Positions 34,801-44,075 of a stretch of DNA of 64,000 nucleotides are shown here, one piece after another. Source of the DNA: Planctomycetes bacterium syqfu. Its GTDB lineage: Bacteria; Planctomycetota; Phycisphaerae; Phycisphaerales; Phycisphaeraceae. Numbering within the stretch: the stretch's first letter is position 1; each line of letters opens with the position of its first letter. Under the pieces are notes generated by a model, which was not told the DNA's origin, searched no databases, and was given only the letters and a program-made list of their open reading frames with translations. The stretch covers positions 1,116,001-1,180,000 of the forward strand of contig CP087563.1 in assembly GCA_020974905.1 (NCBI GenBank), written 5' to 3'. The position numbers and the translations under genes are program-made.

Positions 34801-35742
34801 GTGTCACAAACTGACTCCAAATGCTGCTGCGGCTCAAAGAGCTGCTCGTCAGAACCATGCTTCATGGCCAAGAACTATTTCCTGTTCCGCCGCCTGCACT
34901 CGCTTTCGGGCATCATCCCCGTGGGCGTGTTCTGCATTGTTCACTTGTTCACCAACTTCCAGATCATGATCCAGCAGATCCCCTTCGTGAAGGACCTGTT
35001 CAATGAAGCGGACATCTTCCAGCATGAAGTGGATTTCATTCACTCCCTGCCGGCGTTGCTCTTCATCGAAATCGGTCTGTGGTCGGCCATTGGCTTCCAC
35101 GCCCTGCTGGGGATCGCCTACACCATGCAGTGGAAGAACAACACTGCTCATTATCAGTACACCAACAACAAACGCTACGCCCTTCAGCGTATCACTGGCA
35201 TCATCGCGTTGATCTTCATCTTCGTGCACGTTGCCACCCTGCGTTGGCGTTGGAACCTGGGCTTCCTCAACACCCCGTTCTATGCACACGGTCCCGATGG
35301 CACCCCGTTGGTCACCGCTTCCACAGCTTACGCTTTGCAGGCTTCCTGGTTCATGAGTTTCTTCTATCTGATCGGTGCTTTGAGCGTGGTTTACCACTGG
35401 AGCAATGGTCTGTGGACCGCTGCGATCACCTGGGGCGTGACCATCACCCCGGCTGCCCAGAAGCGTTGGAACATGGTGTGCACTGCGATGGGTGTCGCGC
35501 TTGCGATCTTCACCGTCGGTGCCGTGATTGGTGCCAACACCTATCAGATCAAGCCCCACGAAGAGCAGGCCATCCAAGCCATGATCGCCGGTGCGGATCA
35601 CTACAGTGAACACGCCATGCCGATGCACGGCGAAGACTGCCCCATGCTCAAGGACGGCCAAGTCCCCGCGGACTGCTGCCCAATGGACAAAGCCCCGGCT
35701 ACTGAAGAAGTCGAAGCCGCTGCCACCCAGCCGGCTCACTAA
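34801..35742 (+). CDS. sdhC: Succinate dehydrogenase cytochrome b subunit (type B SQR/QFR membrane anchor)
   Basis: The start is GTG 34801, with GCAAAGGAA eight bases upstream; the open frame from 34771 is longer than needed. The 313-residue protein anchors the complex, carries heme b and exchanges electrons with quinone. Five hydrophobic segments are visible (LSGIIPVGVFCIVHLF, ALLFIEIGLWSAIGFHALLG, ITGIIALIFIFVHVATL, SWFMSFFYLIGALSVVYHW, MVCTAMGVALAIFTVGAVI) with candidate heme His residues, matching the single-subunit diheme type. Oddities are a Cys-rich N-terminus (CCCGSKSCSSEPC) and a long His/Cys C-terminal tail (MPMHGEDCPMLKDGQ, then CCPMDK). It is followed 80 bp later by sdhA. Confidence 0.93.
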   Translation: MSQTDSKCCCGSKSCSSEPCFMAKNYFLFRRLHSLSGIIPVGVFCIVHLFTNFQIMIQQIPFVKDLFNEADIFQHEVDFIHSLPALLFIEIGLWSAIGFHALLGIAYTMQWKNNTAHYQYTNNKRYALQRITGIIALIFIFVHVATLRWRWNLGFLNTPFYAHGPDGTPLVTASTAYALQASWFMSFFYLIGALSVVYHWSNGLWTAAITWGVTITPAAQKRWNMVCTAMGVALAIFTVGAVIGANTYQIKPHEEQAIQAMIAGADHYSEHAMPMHGEDCPMLKDGQVPADCCPMDKAPATEEVEAAATQPAH

Positions 35743-35822
35743 GTCGTATCAACGAATCATTAACCCAAACATCCGGTATCCCTCGACTCCAAAATGGATA
35801 CTGAAAAGAAGGTAAAAATAAC

Positions 35823-37682
35823 ATGTCACAGCAACAACCCAGAGTGATTGTCGTCGGCGGTGGCCTGGCGGGTCTGGCAGCGACGATTAAAGTCGCCGAA
35901 GCCGGTGTGCCCGTGGATCTGTTCTCCATGGTCCCCGTCAAGCGCTCACACAGTGTGTGTGCACAGGGCGGCATCAACGCCTGTAACGAAGTCGCACGCC
36001 AGCAGGGCTACTCCGAGTGGATCCACATGGATGAAACCCTCTACGGTGGTGACTTCCTCCAGCATCAAGCCCCGGTCTATGAAATGACCCACTGGGCACC
36101 CAAGATCATCGACCTGCTCGACCGCATGGGTGTCCCATTCAACCGTACCGCCGAAGGTCAACGCGACCTGCGCCTCTTCGGTGGTTCACTTTTCAAGCGT
36201 ACCCACTTCACCGGTGCTTCAACCGGTCAGCAGCTTCTCTACGGTCTTGATGAACAGGTCCGTCGTCACGAAGCCGAAGGCAAAGTCAATAAATATGAAT
36301 TCTGGGAATTCCTCTGGCCCATCATTGATGACAATGGTGAGTGCAAAGGCATCATCGCCCAGGACATGCGAACCATGGAAATCAAGCCGTTTTTGGCTGA
36401 TGCCGTGGTCATGTGTACCGGCGGTAACGGGATGGTCTTCGGCAAGTCCACCATGTCCGTCATCTGCACCGGTGGTGCTGCCGCCCGCTGCTATCAGGCT
36501 GGCGCCTGGTTTGGCAATCCCGAGTTCATTCAGGTGCACCCCACCGCCATCCCCGGCGAAGACAAGTGCCGCCTGATGTCCGAATCGGCGCGTGGTGAAG
36601 GTGGTCGCGTGTGGGTCCCCCGCAAGAAGGGTGACACCCGTCCGCCGCTGGAAATTCCCGAAGAAGAACGCATGTACTTCCTCGAAGAAAAGTACCCGGC
36701 ATACGGCAACCTGGTCCCGCGTGACATTGCCACCCGCGAAATTTTCTTCATCTGTGAAGAAGGCTACGGCGTCGGCGGCGGACGTATGGTTTACCTCGAC
36801 GTCTCCCACCTGCCCCAGGGTACCAAGGACAAGCTTAAAGCCATCCTTGAAATCTACGAAAAATTCACCGGCGACGATCCGACCGAAGTCCCTATGAAGA
36901 TTTTCCCCGCGGTTCACTACTCCATGGGTGGTCTCTACACCATCTTCAGTGAAGAAGAAAAAGAACCGGTTCCCGGCGATGGCGAAAAGGCCATCGGCAT
37001 GAAGTACGGCGATCCAAGCAACATGATGACCAACATCCCCGGCTTGTTCGCCTTCGGTGAAGTCAACTACCAATACCACGGCGGTACCCGTCTTGGTGCC
37101 AACGCCCTGCTTAACTGTATCTTCGACGGTCTGTTCTGCGGTCCCTCGCTTGTCAACTATGCCAAGACTGCCCGCAAGACGCCTGCTTCCGAAGTGCCCC
37201 AGGCTGTCATCGACAAGTACGTTGCCCAGGAAAAAGCCAAGTGCGATGCACTGATCAACTCCAAGGGCTCTGCCAACCCGTATGACATCTGGCGTCGCCT
37301 AGGTGATGAAATGACCGCAGCGGCAACCGTGGTGCGTACCGAAGAACGCATGGTTCAGGCTTTGGAAACCGTCAAGAAGCTCCGCGAAGAGTACAAGGAC
37401 GTCTGCCTGTCTGACACCGGCATGTGGACCAACCAGAACCTCAGCTTCACCCGTGCACTCAACGACATGTTGATCTACGCCGAAGCCATTCTCGTTCCCG
37501 CCATTGCCCGTAAGGAATCGCGTGGTTCGCACTACCGTCCTGACTTCCCCGAACGTGTTGACGATCCGTTCCAGAAAACGTCAATCGTCAAGTTCGTTGA
37601 TGGTCAGCCGGAACTGAGCTACGAAGACGTGGCCACCCCCATGGTGCCGCCCCGTGCTCGTACCTATGGCAAGACCAGCTAA
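35823..37682 (+). CDS. sdhA: Succinate dehydrogenase flavoprotein subunit
   Basis: This 619-residue protein oxidises succinate to fumarate in the TCA cycle, or the reverse. The FAD-binding motif VIVVGGGLAGLAA lies at residues 8-20. The covalent-flavin and substrate region shows SVCAQGGINA and the HTGAST-like FTGASTGQQLLYG. Catalytic-site segments are QVHPTAIPG, LMSESARGEGG, VHYSMGGLYT and FGEVNYQYHGGTRLGANALL. Its length and insert pattern suit the type B enzymes of Bacillus, Bacteroidetes and Planctomycetes. It is the middle gene of sdhCAB. The stop is followed by a 15-bp sequence that recurs after sdhB. Confidence 0.97.
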   Translation: MSQQQPRVIVVGGGLAGLAATIKVAEAGVPVDLFSMVPVKRSHSVCAQGGINACNEVARQQGYSEWIHMDETLYGGDFLQHQAPVYEMTHWAPKIIDLLDRMGVPFNRTAEGQRDLRLFGGSLFKRTHFTGASTGQQLLYGLDEQVRRHEAEGKVNKYEFWEFLWPIIDDNGECKGIIAQDMRTMEIKPFLADAVVMCTGGNGMVFGKSTMSVICTGGAAARCYQAGAWFGNPEFIQVHPTAIPGEDKCRLMSESARGEGGRVWVPRKKGDTRPPLEIPEEERMYFLEEKYPAYGNLVPRDIATREIFFICEEGYGVGGGRMVYLDVSHLPQGTKDKLKAILEIYEKFTGDDPTEVPMKIFPAVHYSMGGLYTIFSEEEKEPVPGDGEKAIGMKYGDPSNMMTNIPGLFAFGEVNYQYHGGTRLGANALLNCIFDGLFCGPSLVNYAKTARKTPASEVPQAVIDKYVAQEKAKCDALINSKGSANPYDIWRRLGDEMTAAATVVRTEERMVQALETVKKLREEYKDVCLSDTGMWTNQNLSFTRALNDMLIYAEAILVPAIARKESRGSHYRPDFPERVDDPFQKTSIVKFVDGQPELSYEDVATPMVPPRARTYGKTS

Positions 37683-37809
37683 CCCCCGGAAGTTACCCCC
37701 GAGAATTCGACTGGATTTTTGGGGTAAAGATAAACTGTAATCTGACTGATTTTTTAACCCTGGGATCCGACGCTTCGCCGCTTCCCGCTACGCGATGAGA
37801 GTATGCAAA

Positions 37810-38604
37810 ATGACTGCATCCGACGCGAAAAAGAATTTCTATATCAAGGTCAAACGCCAGGATGGTCCGGGCAAAAATCCGTATTACCAGACGTTTGAAT
37901 TGCCCTACAAGCCTAACCTTAACATCATCAGCTGCCTGCAAGCCATCGCATCCAACCCGGTGACCATCGATGGCAAGCATGTCGCCCCGGTGGTCTGGGA
38001 CTGTAACTGCCTCGAAGAAGTCTGTGGTGCATGCACCATGGTCATGGGCGGTAAGGTCGGCCAAAGCTGTTCGACACTTGTTGACGAACTGATGGAACGT
38101 GATGGCACCGGCTCCAAAGCCAACCCCATCACCCTTGAGCCCATGAGCAAGTTCCCCGTGATCCGCGACCTGTTCGTCGATCGTGCGAGCATGTTCAACA
38201 ACCTCAAGGACATCAAAGGCTGGGTTCCCATCGACGGCACGCATCACCTGGGCGGTGGTCCCAAGGAAACACAGGAAGAACAGGATCTGCGTTACGCGCT
38301 GTCACGCTGCATGACCTGTGGTTGCTGCCTGGAAGCCTGCCCGCAATTCTCCCTCGAAGGCAACTTCGTCGGTGCCCAGGTCTTCGGTCAGACCCTGTAC
38401 TTCAACATGCACGAAACCGGTGCAACACTCAAGGACGATCGTCTGAACGTGATGCAGGAAGCCGGCGGCATCTCCGACTGCGGTAATGCCCAGAACTGTG
38501 TCGAAGTCTGTCCCAAGGAACTGCCACTCGTCGAAGCCATCGCCAAGATCGGCCGCCAGACCACGGTGCACTCCGTCAAGCAGTTCTTCACCGGCAAGAA
38601 ATAA
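37810..38604 (+). CDS. sdhB: Succinate dehydrogenase iron-sulfur subunit
   Basis: The start ATG 37810 (MTASDAKKNFYIKVKRQ) is preferred over an upstream ATG at 37795. The 264-residue protein carries electrons from FAD to quinone through three clusters. A plant-type 2Fe-2S site lies in the N-terminal domain (CNCLEEVCGACTMV with a later C). Ferredoxin-type ligands lie in the C-terminal domain (CMTCGCCLEACPQ, then NCVEVCPKELP). It lies 127 bp after sdhA, in a spacer containing a possible ACCCC/GGGGT hairpin near 37696-37727. It completes the three-gene type B complex. Confidence 0.96.
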   Translation: MTASDAKKNFYIKVKRQDGPGKNPYYQTFELPYKPNLNIISCLQAIASNPVTIDGKHVAPVVWDCNCLEEVCGACTMVMGGKVGQSCSTLVDELMERDGTGSKANPITLEPMSKFPVIRDLFVDRASMFNNLKDIKGWVPIDGTHHLGGGPKETQEEQDLRYALSRCMTCGCCLEACPQFSLEGNFVGAQVFGQTLYFNMHETGATLKDDRLNVMQEAGGISDCGNAQNCVEVCPKELPLVEAIAKIGRQTTVHSVKQFFTGKK

Positions 38605-38734
38605 CCCCCGGAAGTTTCCAACGACATGTCGGGAATTTTCTGGCTGGTTAGACACTGCCTTTTAAACCGCTTGCGGTTTAGCGCTGCTACACTCGTTTAG
38701 ATCAACCTTGATCGACGCGAAAGATTGATAAACA

Positions 38735-38837
38735 CAACGGACGCGAAAAATATTTCACAACGTCCGTTTGTAATAACTGCAACGATGCTATCAACAAGCA
38801 CGGTTATCGTGGACCATCCGATAACCGTGCTTTTTTT
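38735..38837 (+). terminator. Tandem hairpins ending the sdh operon
   Basis: A first hairpin, ACGGACG/CGTCCGT (about 38737-38767), precedes a strong one: a 13-bp stem (38797-38809 with 38819-38831, core GCACGGTTATCG), 9-base loop, then seven T residues. The upstream part of the 339-bp gap 38605-38943 also contains the palindrome AAACCGCTTGCGGTTT (about 38664-38679). No gene is seen in this gap. Confidence 0.85.
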
Positions 38838-38943
38838 CTGTTGATTTATTTGATCTGACCCGATATACATTAATGTGTCTCACGCACGGGTAGGAAAGCG
38901 GTGGAAACAATACACCATGGCCTTGGGGTTGTAGGAGAGACGT

Positions 38944-39720
38944 ATGCAGCCAAACCCTACCGTAGACGCGCCCGCACTGGCGCAGATCAAACCTGTCGTT
39001 CGGTATGTCGATGATCAACAAGCTGTCATCGACACCCATTTCCGTCTCAAGCCACATTTGCCCGAATCGGGAATTGAAAATCCCAAACGCGTGCGCGTGT
39101 TGCTTGAAGTCGAAAATGACGACGGCTTCCATGATGAAACCTTTGCCCATGTCGAACTCGACCACCTTTGTGGCATGGTTCGCATGCAGATGGTCCTGCC
39201 CGAAATGTGGTGGCCGGCAGGCATGGGGTCACAGGCGTTGTACAACGTCAATCTCACCCTGCTCAAGGGTCGCCGGATACTCGACAAGGTCAACACCACC
39301 GTCGGCCTGACTTCCGTGCGCGTCACCGATTCACATTTCGACACACGCACCTTCATGGTCAACGGCAAGCCCTGTGAGATTCACACCATCGTCCCCGTCG
39401 ACCATGTTCACGAAGACGCCCTGCTGCCTGCAAGCGGTGATTCGCTGATTGTCGTGCGTGATCACTATGGCTCGGACAGTCTCTTTGCAGCAGCGGACCT
39501 CGCAGGCATCTTGATGGTCCAGTGTGTCCCCATCGCAGCCGACGGTAAACCCGAACGCGAACTGGCGGATCAAATCTCCCGCCTTTCATCTCACCCGTCT
39601 CTTGCAGGCTGGTGCGTGAGTCCGCAAGGCAGGCTCTCACAACGGATGGCTAAGCAACTTAAGGAACTTGATCCCATTCACCCGATCATCGAACACAGCC
39701 CCGGCAACTGGGCTGCATAA
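38944..39720 (+). CDS. GH2-like protein lacking a complete catalytic barrel
   Basis: This 258-residue protein starts at an ATG preceded by GTAGGAGAG. Its central part follows the order of a family 2 glycoside hydrolase: the Ig-like sandwich ending (LPEMWWPAGMGSQALYNVNL, VGLTSVRV), then FMVNGKPCEIH, then VVRDHYGSDSLFAAADLAGILM in place of the barrel strand that normally reads HYP...D..G. Next is SSHPSLAGWCVSPQG, where active enzymes have a GNE acid/base, and then LKELDPIHPIIEH. The rest of the barrel, including the nucleophile, is missing. No signal peptide is seen. It is probably non-catalytic and perhaps binds a sugar. It stands as a single gene between two terminators. Confidence 0.7.
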   Translation: MQPNPTVDAPALAQIKPVVRYVDDQQAVIDTHFRLKPHLPESGIENPKRVRVLLEVENDDGFHDETFAHVELDHLCGMVRMQMVLPEMWWPAGMGSQALYNVNLTLLKGRRILDKVNTTVGLTSVRVTDSHFDTRTFMVNGKPCEIHTIVPVDHVHEDALLPASGDSLIVVRDHYGSDSLFAAADLAGILMVQCVPIAADGKPERELADQISRLSSHPSLAGWCVSPQGRLSQRMAKQLKELDPIHPIIEHSPGNWAA

Positions 39721-39775
39721 CATCACGTTTAACGACCGTGTCAGATGCGTCGTCTGACACCTGTCTACCCTATTC

Positions 39776-39811
39776 AAAAAGCACCGGCACGCGGAACCCG
39801 GTGCTTTTTTC
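39776..39811 (+). terminator. Intrinsic terminator after the GH2-like gene
   Basis: AAAAAGCACCGG (39776-39787) pairs with CCGGTGCTTTTTT (39798-39810). A weaker TGTCAGA/TCTGACA hairpin lies upstream (about 39739-39759). Confidence 0.9.
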
Positions 39812-39830
39812 TACTCTCATTTTTTCAATA

Positions 39831-39873
39831 AAAAACCTGACGAACGGAATGGGGGACAACCGTGTCCGTCAGG
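39831..39873 (-). terminator. Intrinsic terminator of the EF-hand gene
   Basis: On the minus strand, CCTGACG (39873-39867) pairs with CGTCAGG (39842-39836), followed by TTTTTT. It lies about 150 bp past the EF-hand stop codon. Between them is another TTGAATC/GATTCAA hairpin (about 39921-39941). This accounts for the convergent gap 39721-40025. Confidence 0.7.
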
Positions 39874-40025
39874 CTTCGATCGGTGCCCATGGGGAGCCTC
39901 CGAATCAATGTTGACATCGTCTTGAATCCATCCACGATTCAAGGCGAATCCTGGCAGTATCTGAAGCTACTTATTCCATTTTCGCTCTCTTTTCCATAGG
40001 GTTACTGCCTGCGGGAAAGTCTGTC

Positions 40026-40787
40026 TCAGGCATACATCGTTTGCGATTCGACGACGTCCGATTCACTTGTCATGTCGGATATGGCCTGATAAATGCCGGT
40101 TTTGGAGAGTTTGTCAGGATCCGCCACTTGGGCCGTCTGCGTATTGCCGCTGCTCTGTGATTCTTGATTTTCTTCAGCGTATTCGGCTGATTCAGAAGAA
40201 CTCACTTCACCATCGCCATCAAGATCCCGCGCATCAGCCAACTTGTTGGCCAGAATTTCCATTGCGGTGAGTTCTTCATCCTCATCCGAGGAATCTTCCG
40301 GGGCAGCCTGTGTCGATGATGAAGCTGATCCTGTACCCGACGAGGAAGCATTGCCAACCAGTGACAGAACCTGGCTCAGGTTTGCCGTCAAAGTGGCGTC
40401 TGTTTCATCGGTGGAATTAACACCAGGCATTCCGCCAGAAGGCATCTGGCCATTCATTGGCGGTGGTGTTGCCTGTTCGGCCATTTTTTCCATCTGGGTG
40501 TTAAATTCGTTTTCATTGAGTTGGCCGTCGCCATCAATATCGGCTTCGGCATACATCGCGAGACCTTCTTCGCTGAGTTCATCAGACTGCCCCATGCTCA
40601 ACATGGAAGCCATCTCTGATGAAGAGATATACTCATCACCATCTGCGTTTGCCCGACTGAATGCTTCCTCCAGTGCTGGAGGCTGGCCCGATGGTTTTTG
40701 CATTTGAGTCGACTGCGATTGCTGGGCTGTGTTCATGACGACGTAGGGGTTGTACCCCATTGTGCCGTCGATTCCGTTGACACTCAT
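40026..40787 (-). CDS. EF-hand calcium-binding protein
   Basis: This 253-residue acidic, Ser/Gln-rich protein has three EF-hand-type loops: NADGDEYISSSE (near 47-58), DIDGDGQLNENE (near 83-94) and DLDGDGEVSSSE (near 190-201). The first has Asn in place of the first Asp. The segments between are low-complexity and probably disordered. GGAAGGAAA stands upstream of the ATG. There is no signal peptide. The role is unknown beyond likely calcium binding, and it has no obvious functional partner nearby. Confidence 0.9.
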   Translation of the reverse strand: MSVNGIDGTMGYNPYVVMNTAQQSQSTQMQKPSGQPPALEEAFSRANADGDEYISSSEMASMLSMGQSDELSEEGLAMYAEADIDGDGQLNENEFNTQMEKMAEQATPPPMNGQMPSGGMPGVNSTDETDATLTANLSQVLSLVGNASSSGTGSASSSTQAAPEDSSDEDEELTAMEILANKLADARDLDGDGEVSSSESAEYAEENQESQSSGNTQTAQVADPDKLSKTGIYQAISDMTSESDVVESQTMYA

Positions 40788-41032
40788 GACATTTTCCTTC
40801 CATTGAATACCTGCGATCTCATGGCAGGCAACGTGCTTGCCACTCCTCCCCCCTGGCTGTCTATCGATTCCAACGTACTGACTGCTCAGGTCAGAGCCCC
40901 TCCGGCTCCCGCAATTGCCCCTGAAAATCTATCGGGCATGGCGATGACCCCAACCTTGCCTTTGAATTACCTTTTGGCAATGTTGCGGTTTTGCCGTGGT
41001 GCAGACTTCTCTGGAAGCATAAAATTGCCAGC

Positions 41033-41707
41033 ATGAATATTTTGGTTGTAGAAGATGATCAGGTGACAGCGAACTTTATTCTCAAGGGATTGAAGCAGGA
41101 AGGTTATTCGGCCATTCATGCCAGCAACGGGCAACAGGGATTCATCCATCTCAGCGAATCGTTTTACGATGTGGCCGTGGTGGACATCATGATGCCGGTG
41201 ATGGATGGTCTCACACTCATTGAGATGTTACGTCGCCGGCACATCATGACACCTGTGCTCCTGCTCTCGGCTCGTAACACCGTGGGCGATCGCGTGCGTG
41301 GCTTGCAGGCCGGCGGTGATGACTACATGGTCAAACCCTTTGCGTTCTCCGAGTTAATCGCGCGTTTGCAATCACTGGTGCGTCGCGCTCAAACCGTCAC
41401 CGAGCCGGATCAACTTCGTGTTGGTGATCTGTCGATGGACCTGATCTGTCGCAAGGTCTTTCGCAATGGACAGGAGATCGTTCTGCAACCACGCGAACTG
41501 GCATTGCTAGAATATTTCCTGCGTCACAAAGGCCGTATCATTTCCAAGACATTGATCATGGAACACGTCTGGGATTACAACTTCGACCCACAAACCAACG
41601 TCGTCGAATCACGTGTCTGTAAACTCCGTGGCAAAATCAAACAGGCTGGCGGAAAAGAACTGATTCACACCGTCAAAGGCTTGGGATACATCTGTGAGGT
41701 TCGCTAA
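41033..41707 (+). CDS. OmpR/PhoB-family response regulator
   Basis: From ATG 41033 the protein has 224 residues. The receiver domain (1-115) has the acidic pair VVEDDQ, phospho-acceptor Asp in VVDIMMPVMDG and Lys in MVKPF. A winged-helix DNA-binding domain (about 130-222) has RELALLEYFLRHKGRIISK and VVESRVCKLRGKI. The pattern is close to heavy-metal-type two-component regulators of the CusR/QseB group. The gene is followed directly by its kinase, whose frame is interrupted by a stop codon, so the pathway may be non-functional. Confidence 0.93.
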   Translation: MNILVVEDDQVTANFILKGLKQEGYSAIHASNGQQGFIHLSESFYDVAVVDIMMPVMDGLTLIEMLRRRHIMTPVLLLSARNTVGDRVRGLQAGGDDYMVKPFAFSELIARLQSLVRRAQTVTEPDQLRVGDLSMDLICRKVFRNGQEIVLQPRELALLEYFLRHKGRIISKTLIMEHVWDYNFDPQTNVVESRVCKLRGKIKQAGGKELIHTVKGLGYICEVR

Positions 41708-41711
41708 CCCC

Positions 41712-43148
41712 ATGTTCCGATCCGTCACATCACGGCTGACCTTCACCTGTATTTTTCTCTTTGGTACGCTGTTTGTCTGTCAACTCGTCATGCTCTACGG
41801 CTTCATGCGATTTGACATGAAGCAACACGAAAACCGCATGCTCTTCGAGGTTTTCTATCGTATACAGGATCTGGTCACCGAAGAAGGTATCAAAGCACTT
41901 GAACCTTTGATCAACCGTGAAAATCAACGTGAAGATGAACACGACCAAGGTCCCGGGCCGATGATGATGTTCATTCGCCTGATGGATACACAAGGTCAGA
42001 TTATCCTGCAAACACAGCATAATAATCACTGGTCTGAAATCCCCCTGCCTGAGAATCTCGCACAGTACACCATCGACAAAGCACCGCAACTGGGCAAGCT
42101 CGAATCGCATAACCTCATGGGCACCGTGCGCTACTGCATTGGTCGAATCAATGACGATTACATCCTGCAGGTCGGCTAGGCTCAAAACAACTTCGACCCA
42201 TTCTTTGAACACTTCATCAAGATTGCGATGATCCTCCTACCGATCACATTGATCCTTGTCGGATTGGCAGGTTGGTTTGTTTCTCATAAGGCAATGGACG
42301 GCGTCAAACGTGTCACACGCACTGCATTATCCATCAACAAAGGCAATCTCGATCTGCGCGTTGAAGTGGGCAACAGTGGTCAGGAAATCAAAGAGCTGGC
42401 ATCAAACTTCAACACCATGCTTGCCAAGATCCAAGCATTGATCCGAGAGCTTGAAGATGTCACCAATAACATCGCACACGACCTGCGAAGCCCTCTGACA
42501 CGTATGCGTGGCATTATCGAAACCACGCTGCGTGACAACCCATCTATGGACACCTACAACAACATGTCAGCCCAACTCATTGAAGAAATTGAACGCCTTG
42601 AGGAGATGATCAAAACGATGTTGCAGATCGCCTCCGCTGAAGCAGGTATCGACAGTAATGAGATGGAGCCGGTGGATATGAATGAGGTGTTGACTGACGC
42701 TGCTGAATTGTTCTCTACAATGGCAGAAGAGAAGCAGCAACAGTTGATTTTGCAGTTGCCCGAAAAACCTGTCGTCATCCGAGGCAGTCGCCCGCGCCTG
42801 CAACGTGTCGTAGCCAACCTTTTGGATAATGCCACCAAGTTCACGCCAGATGGTGGGACGATCACCCTCCACGCCTATGAGCCCGAAGGCATGACTGTGC
42901 GTCTGCAGGTTCAGGACACTGGTCCGGGCATTGATCCTGCGATTCGCAAGCATATTTTCGACCGCTTTTACCGCGCTGATCAAAGCCGGACCTTCCGCGG
43001 TAACGGCCTGGGACTCAGCTATGTTCGATCCATTGTCCAGGCACATCAGGGGACGATTGAGGTGACCTGTTTTGAACAATCCTCACCAGAACAGGCCACA
43101 CAAACCGGCAGTGTTTTCACCATCACCCTCCCCGCTGCCAACACTTAA
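41712..43148 (+). pseudogene. Sensor histidine kinase interrupted by one in-frame TAG
   Basis: Two open segments in the same frame (to 42179 and from 42180 to 43148) together make one complete kinase, about 478 residues counting the stop position. The order is membrane helix 1 (LTFTCIFLFGTLFVCQLVMLY), periplasmic sensor, stop codon at 42177-42179 in ILQVG-stop-AQNNFDPFFEHF, membrane helix 2 (IAMILLPITLILVGLAGWFV), HAMP, HisKA with phospho-acceptor His in NNIAHDLRSPLTRMRG, and HATPase (NLLDNATKF, DTGPGID, GNGLGLSYV). The codon is one transition from CAG (Gln), a residue often found after QVG in heavy-metal sensor kinases. The rest is undamaged. It could be a recent nonsense mutation, a sequencing error or readthrough. 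ATG 42228 might allow restart of the cytoplasmic half. Confidence 0.8.
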
Positions 43149-43232
43149 CAAATCAAGTACAATCATGTCATTGCAACCCACCGAACCGTCGGGTTGTATC
43201 CTCATGTAGAAACCAATGCTGGGAAGCTATTG

Positions 43233-44027
43233 ATGCTCAACCGATTCGCCATATTACTCGTAACCTGTGTCGCCCTGCTGAGTCTAGGACGTGTGTCCGC
43301 ACAGCCAACAGTACCTGTGACAGCAGACTCAATTTTGGATCAGATTGAACTCAAAGCCGGGGAAATCAAATCCTACGAAGCCTTCATGCGCCTCGATCAA
43401 ATCGAAGGTCTGCTCGGTGATCAGCAAATCTGGTTCGGCAAGCTCTATTACGTCACCGACCCGCAAATCAAATTCGCAGTCGACTTCCAAAAGCACGTGG
43501 TCAACAACCAACTGCAAGTCAAAAAACGCCAGTGGGTCTACGACGGTGTCTGGCTCGTCGAGCGCCTTGATGACAAAAAGCAATTCTTCAAACGACAGAT
43601 CCATTCCCCTGAAGATTTGAAAAAAGCAGCACACGATAACGTCGATCCCATGGCCATGGAGAATAACCCGTTCCCCATCCCCTTGCGTGCAAAAAAGGCT
43701 GAAGTCCTCAAGCGTTTCACCGTTGAGTTGGTCACCACCAAGTCCGAACTGGACCCGAAGGATGCTGCATTTTACCACCTCAAACTCATCCCCAAGCCGT
43801 CATCTCAGATCGACTTCACCGAAGTAAACCTGTGGTATGACAAGGATACGCTGCTGCCTTTGAAGTGTCAGACGAACAACGATGACAGTGGCAACGAAAG
43901 CATTTTCACACTCTCCAAAGCCGTGCTCAACCAACCCATCGCCCCGGAGATACTCAGCACGCAGGCCCCAACCGACCGCGGCTGGCACGTGGAAATCACC
44001 CCCCTGCAAGTACCCACTACTCCTTAA
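43233..44027 (+). CDS. Secreted LolA-like outer-membrane lipoprotein carrier-type protein
   Basis: Translation from ATG 43233 gives 264 residues with a signal peptide (MLNRFAILLVTCVALLSLGRVSAQ). The mature part fits the LolA/LolB-like half-barrel seen in Planctomycetes: SILDQIELKAGEIKSYEAFMRLDQIEGLL, FGKLYYVTDPQIKFAVDF, QWVYDGVWLVERLDDKKQFFKRQI, HLKLIPKPSSQIDFTEVNLWYDKDTLLPLK. This domain binds lipid-like molecules in the periplasm. The gene follows the broken kinase by about 85 bp. Whether it is a lipoprotein chaperone or a general outer-membrane factor cannot be told. Confidence 0.75.
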   Translation: MLNRFAILLVTCVALLSLGRVSAQPTVPVTADSILDQIELKAGEIKSYEAFMRLDQIEGLLGDQQIWFGKLYYVTDPQIKFAVDFQKHVVNNQLQVKKRQWVYDGVWLVERLDDKKQFFKRQIHSPEDLKKAAHDNVDPMAMENNPFPIPLRAKKAEVLKRFTVELVTTKSELDPKDAAFYHLKLIPKPSSQIDFTEVNLWYDKDTLLPLKCQTNNDDSGNESIFTLSKAVLNQPIAPEILSTQAPTDRGWHVEITPLQVPTTP

Positions 44028-44075
44028 TCGATTGATTAATTATCTTGAAAAAGACTTTTTCCCATCTTCTTAAGC

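Noticed and set aside
34849-35739. Minus-strand frame of 296 codons inside sdhC
   Set aside because: Antisense shadow of sdhC with no recognisable motif or ribosome site.
36219-37079. Long minus-strand frame of 286 codons inside sdhA
   Set aside because: It lies fully antisense to a certain gene, has no domain and reflects the codon bias of sdhA.
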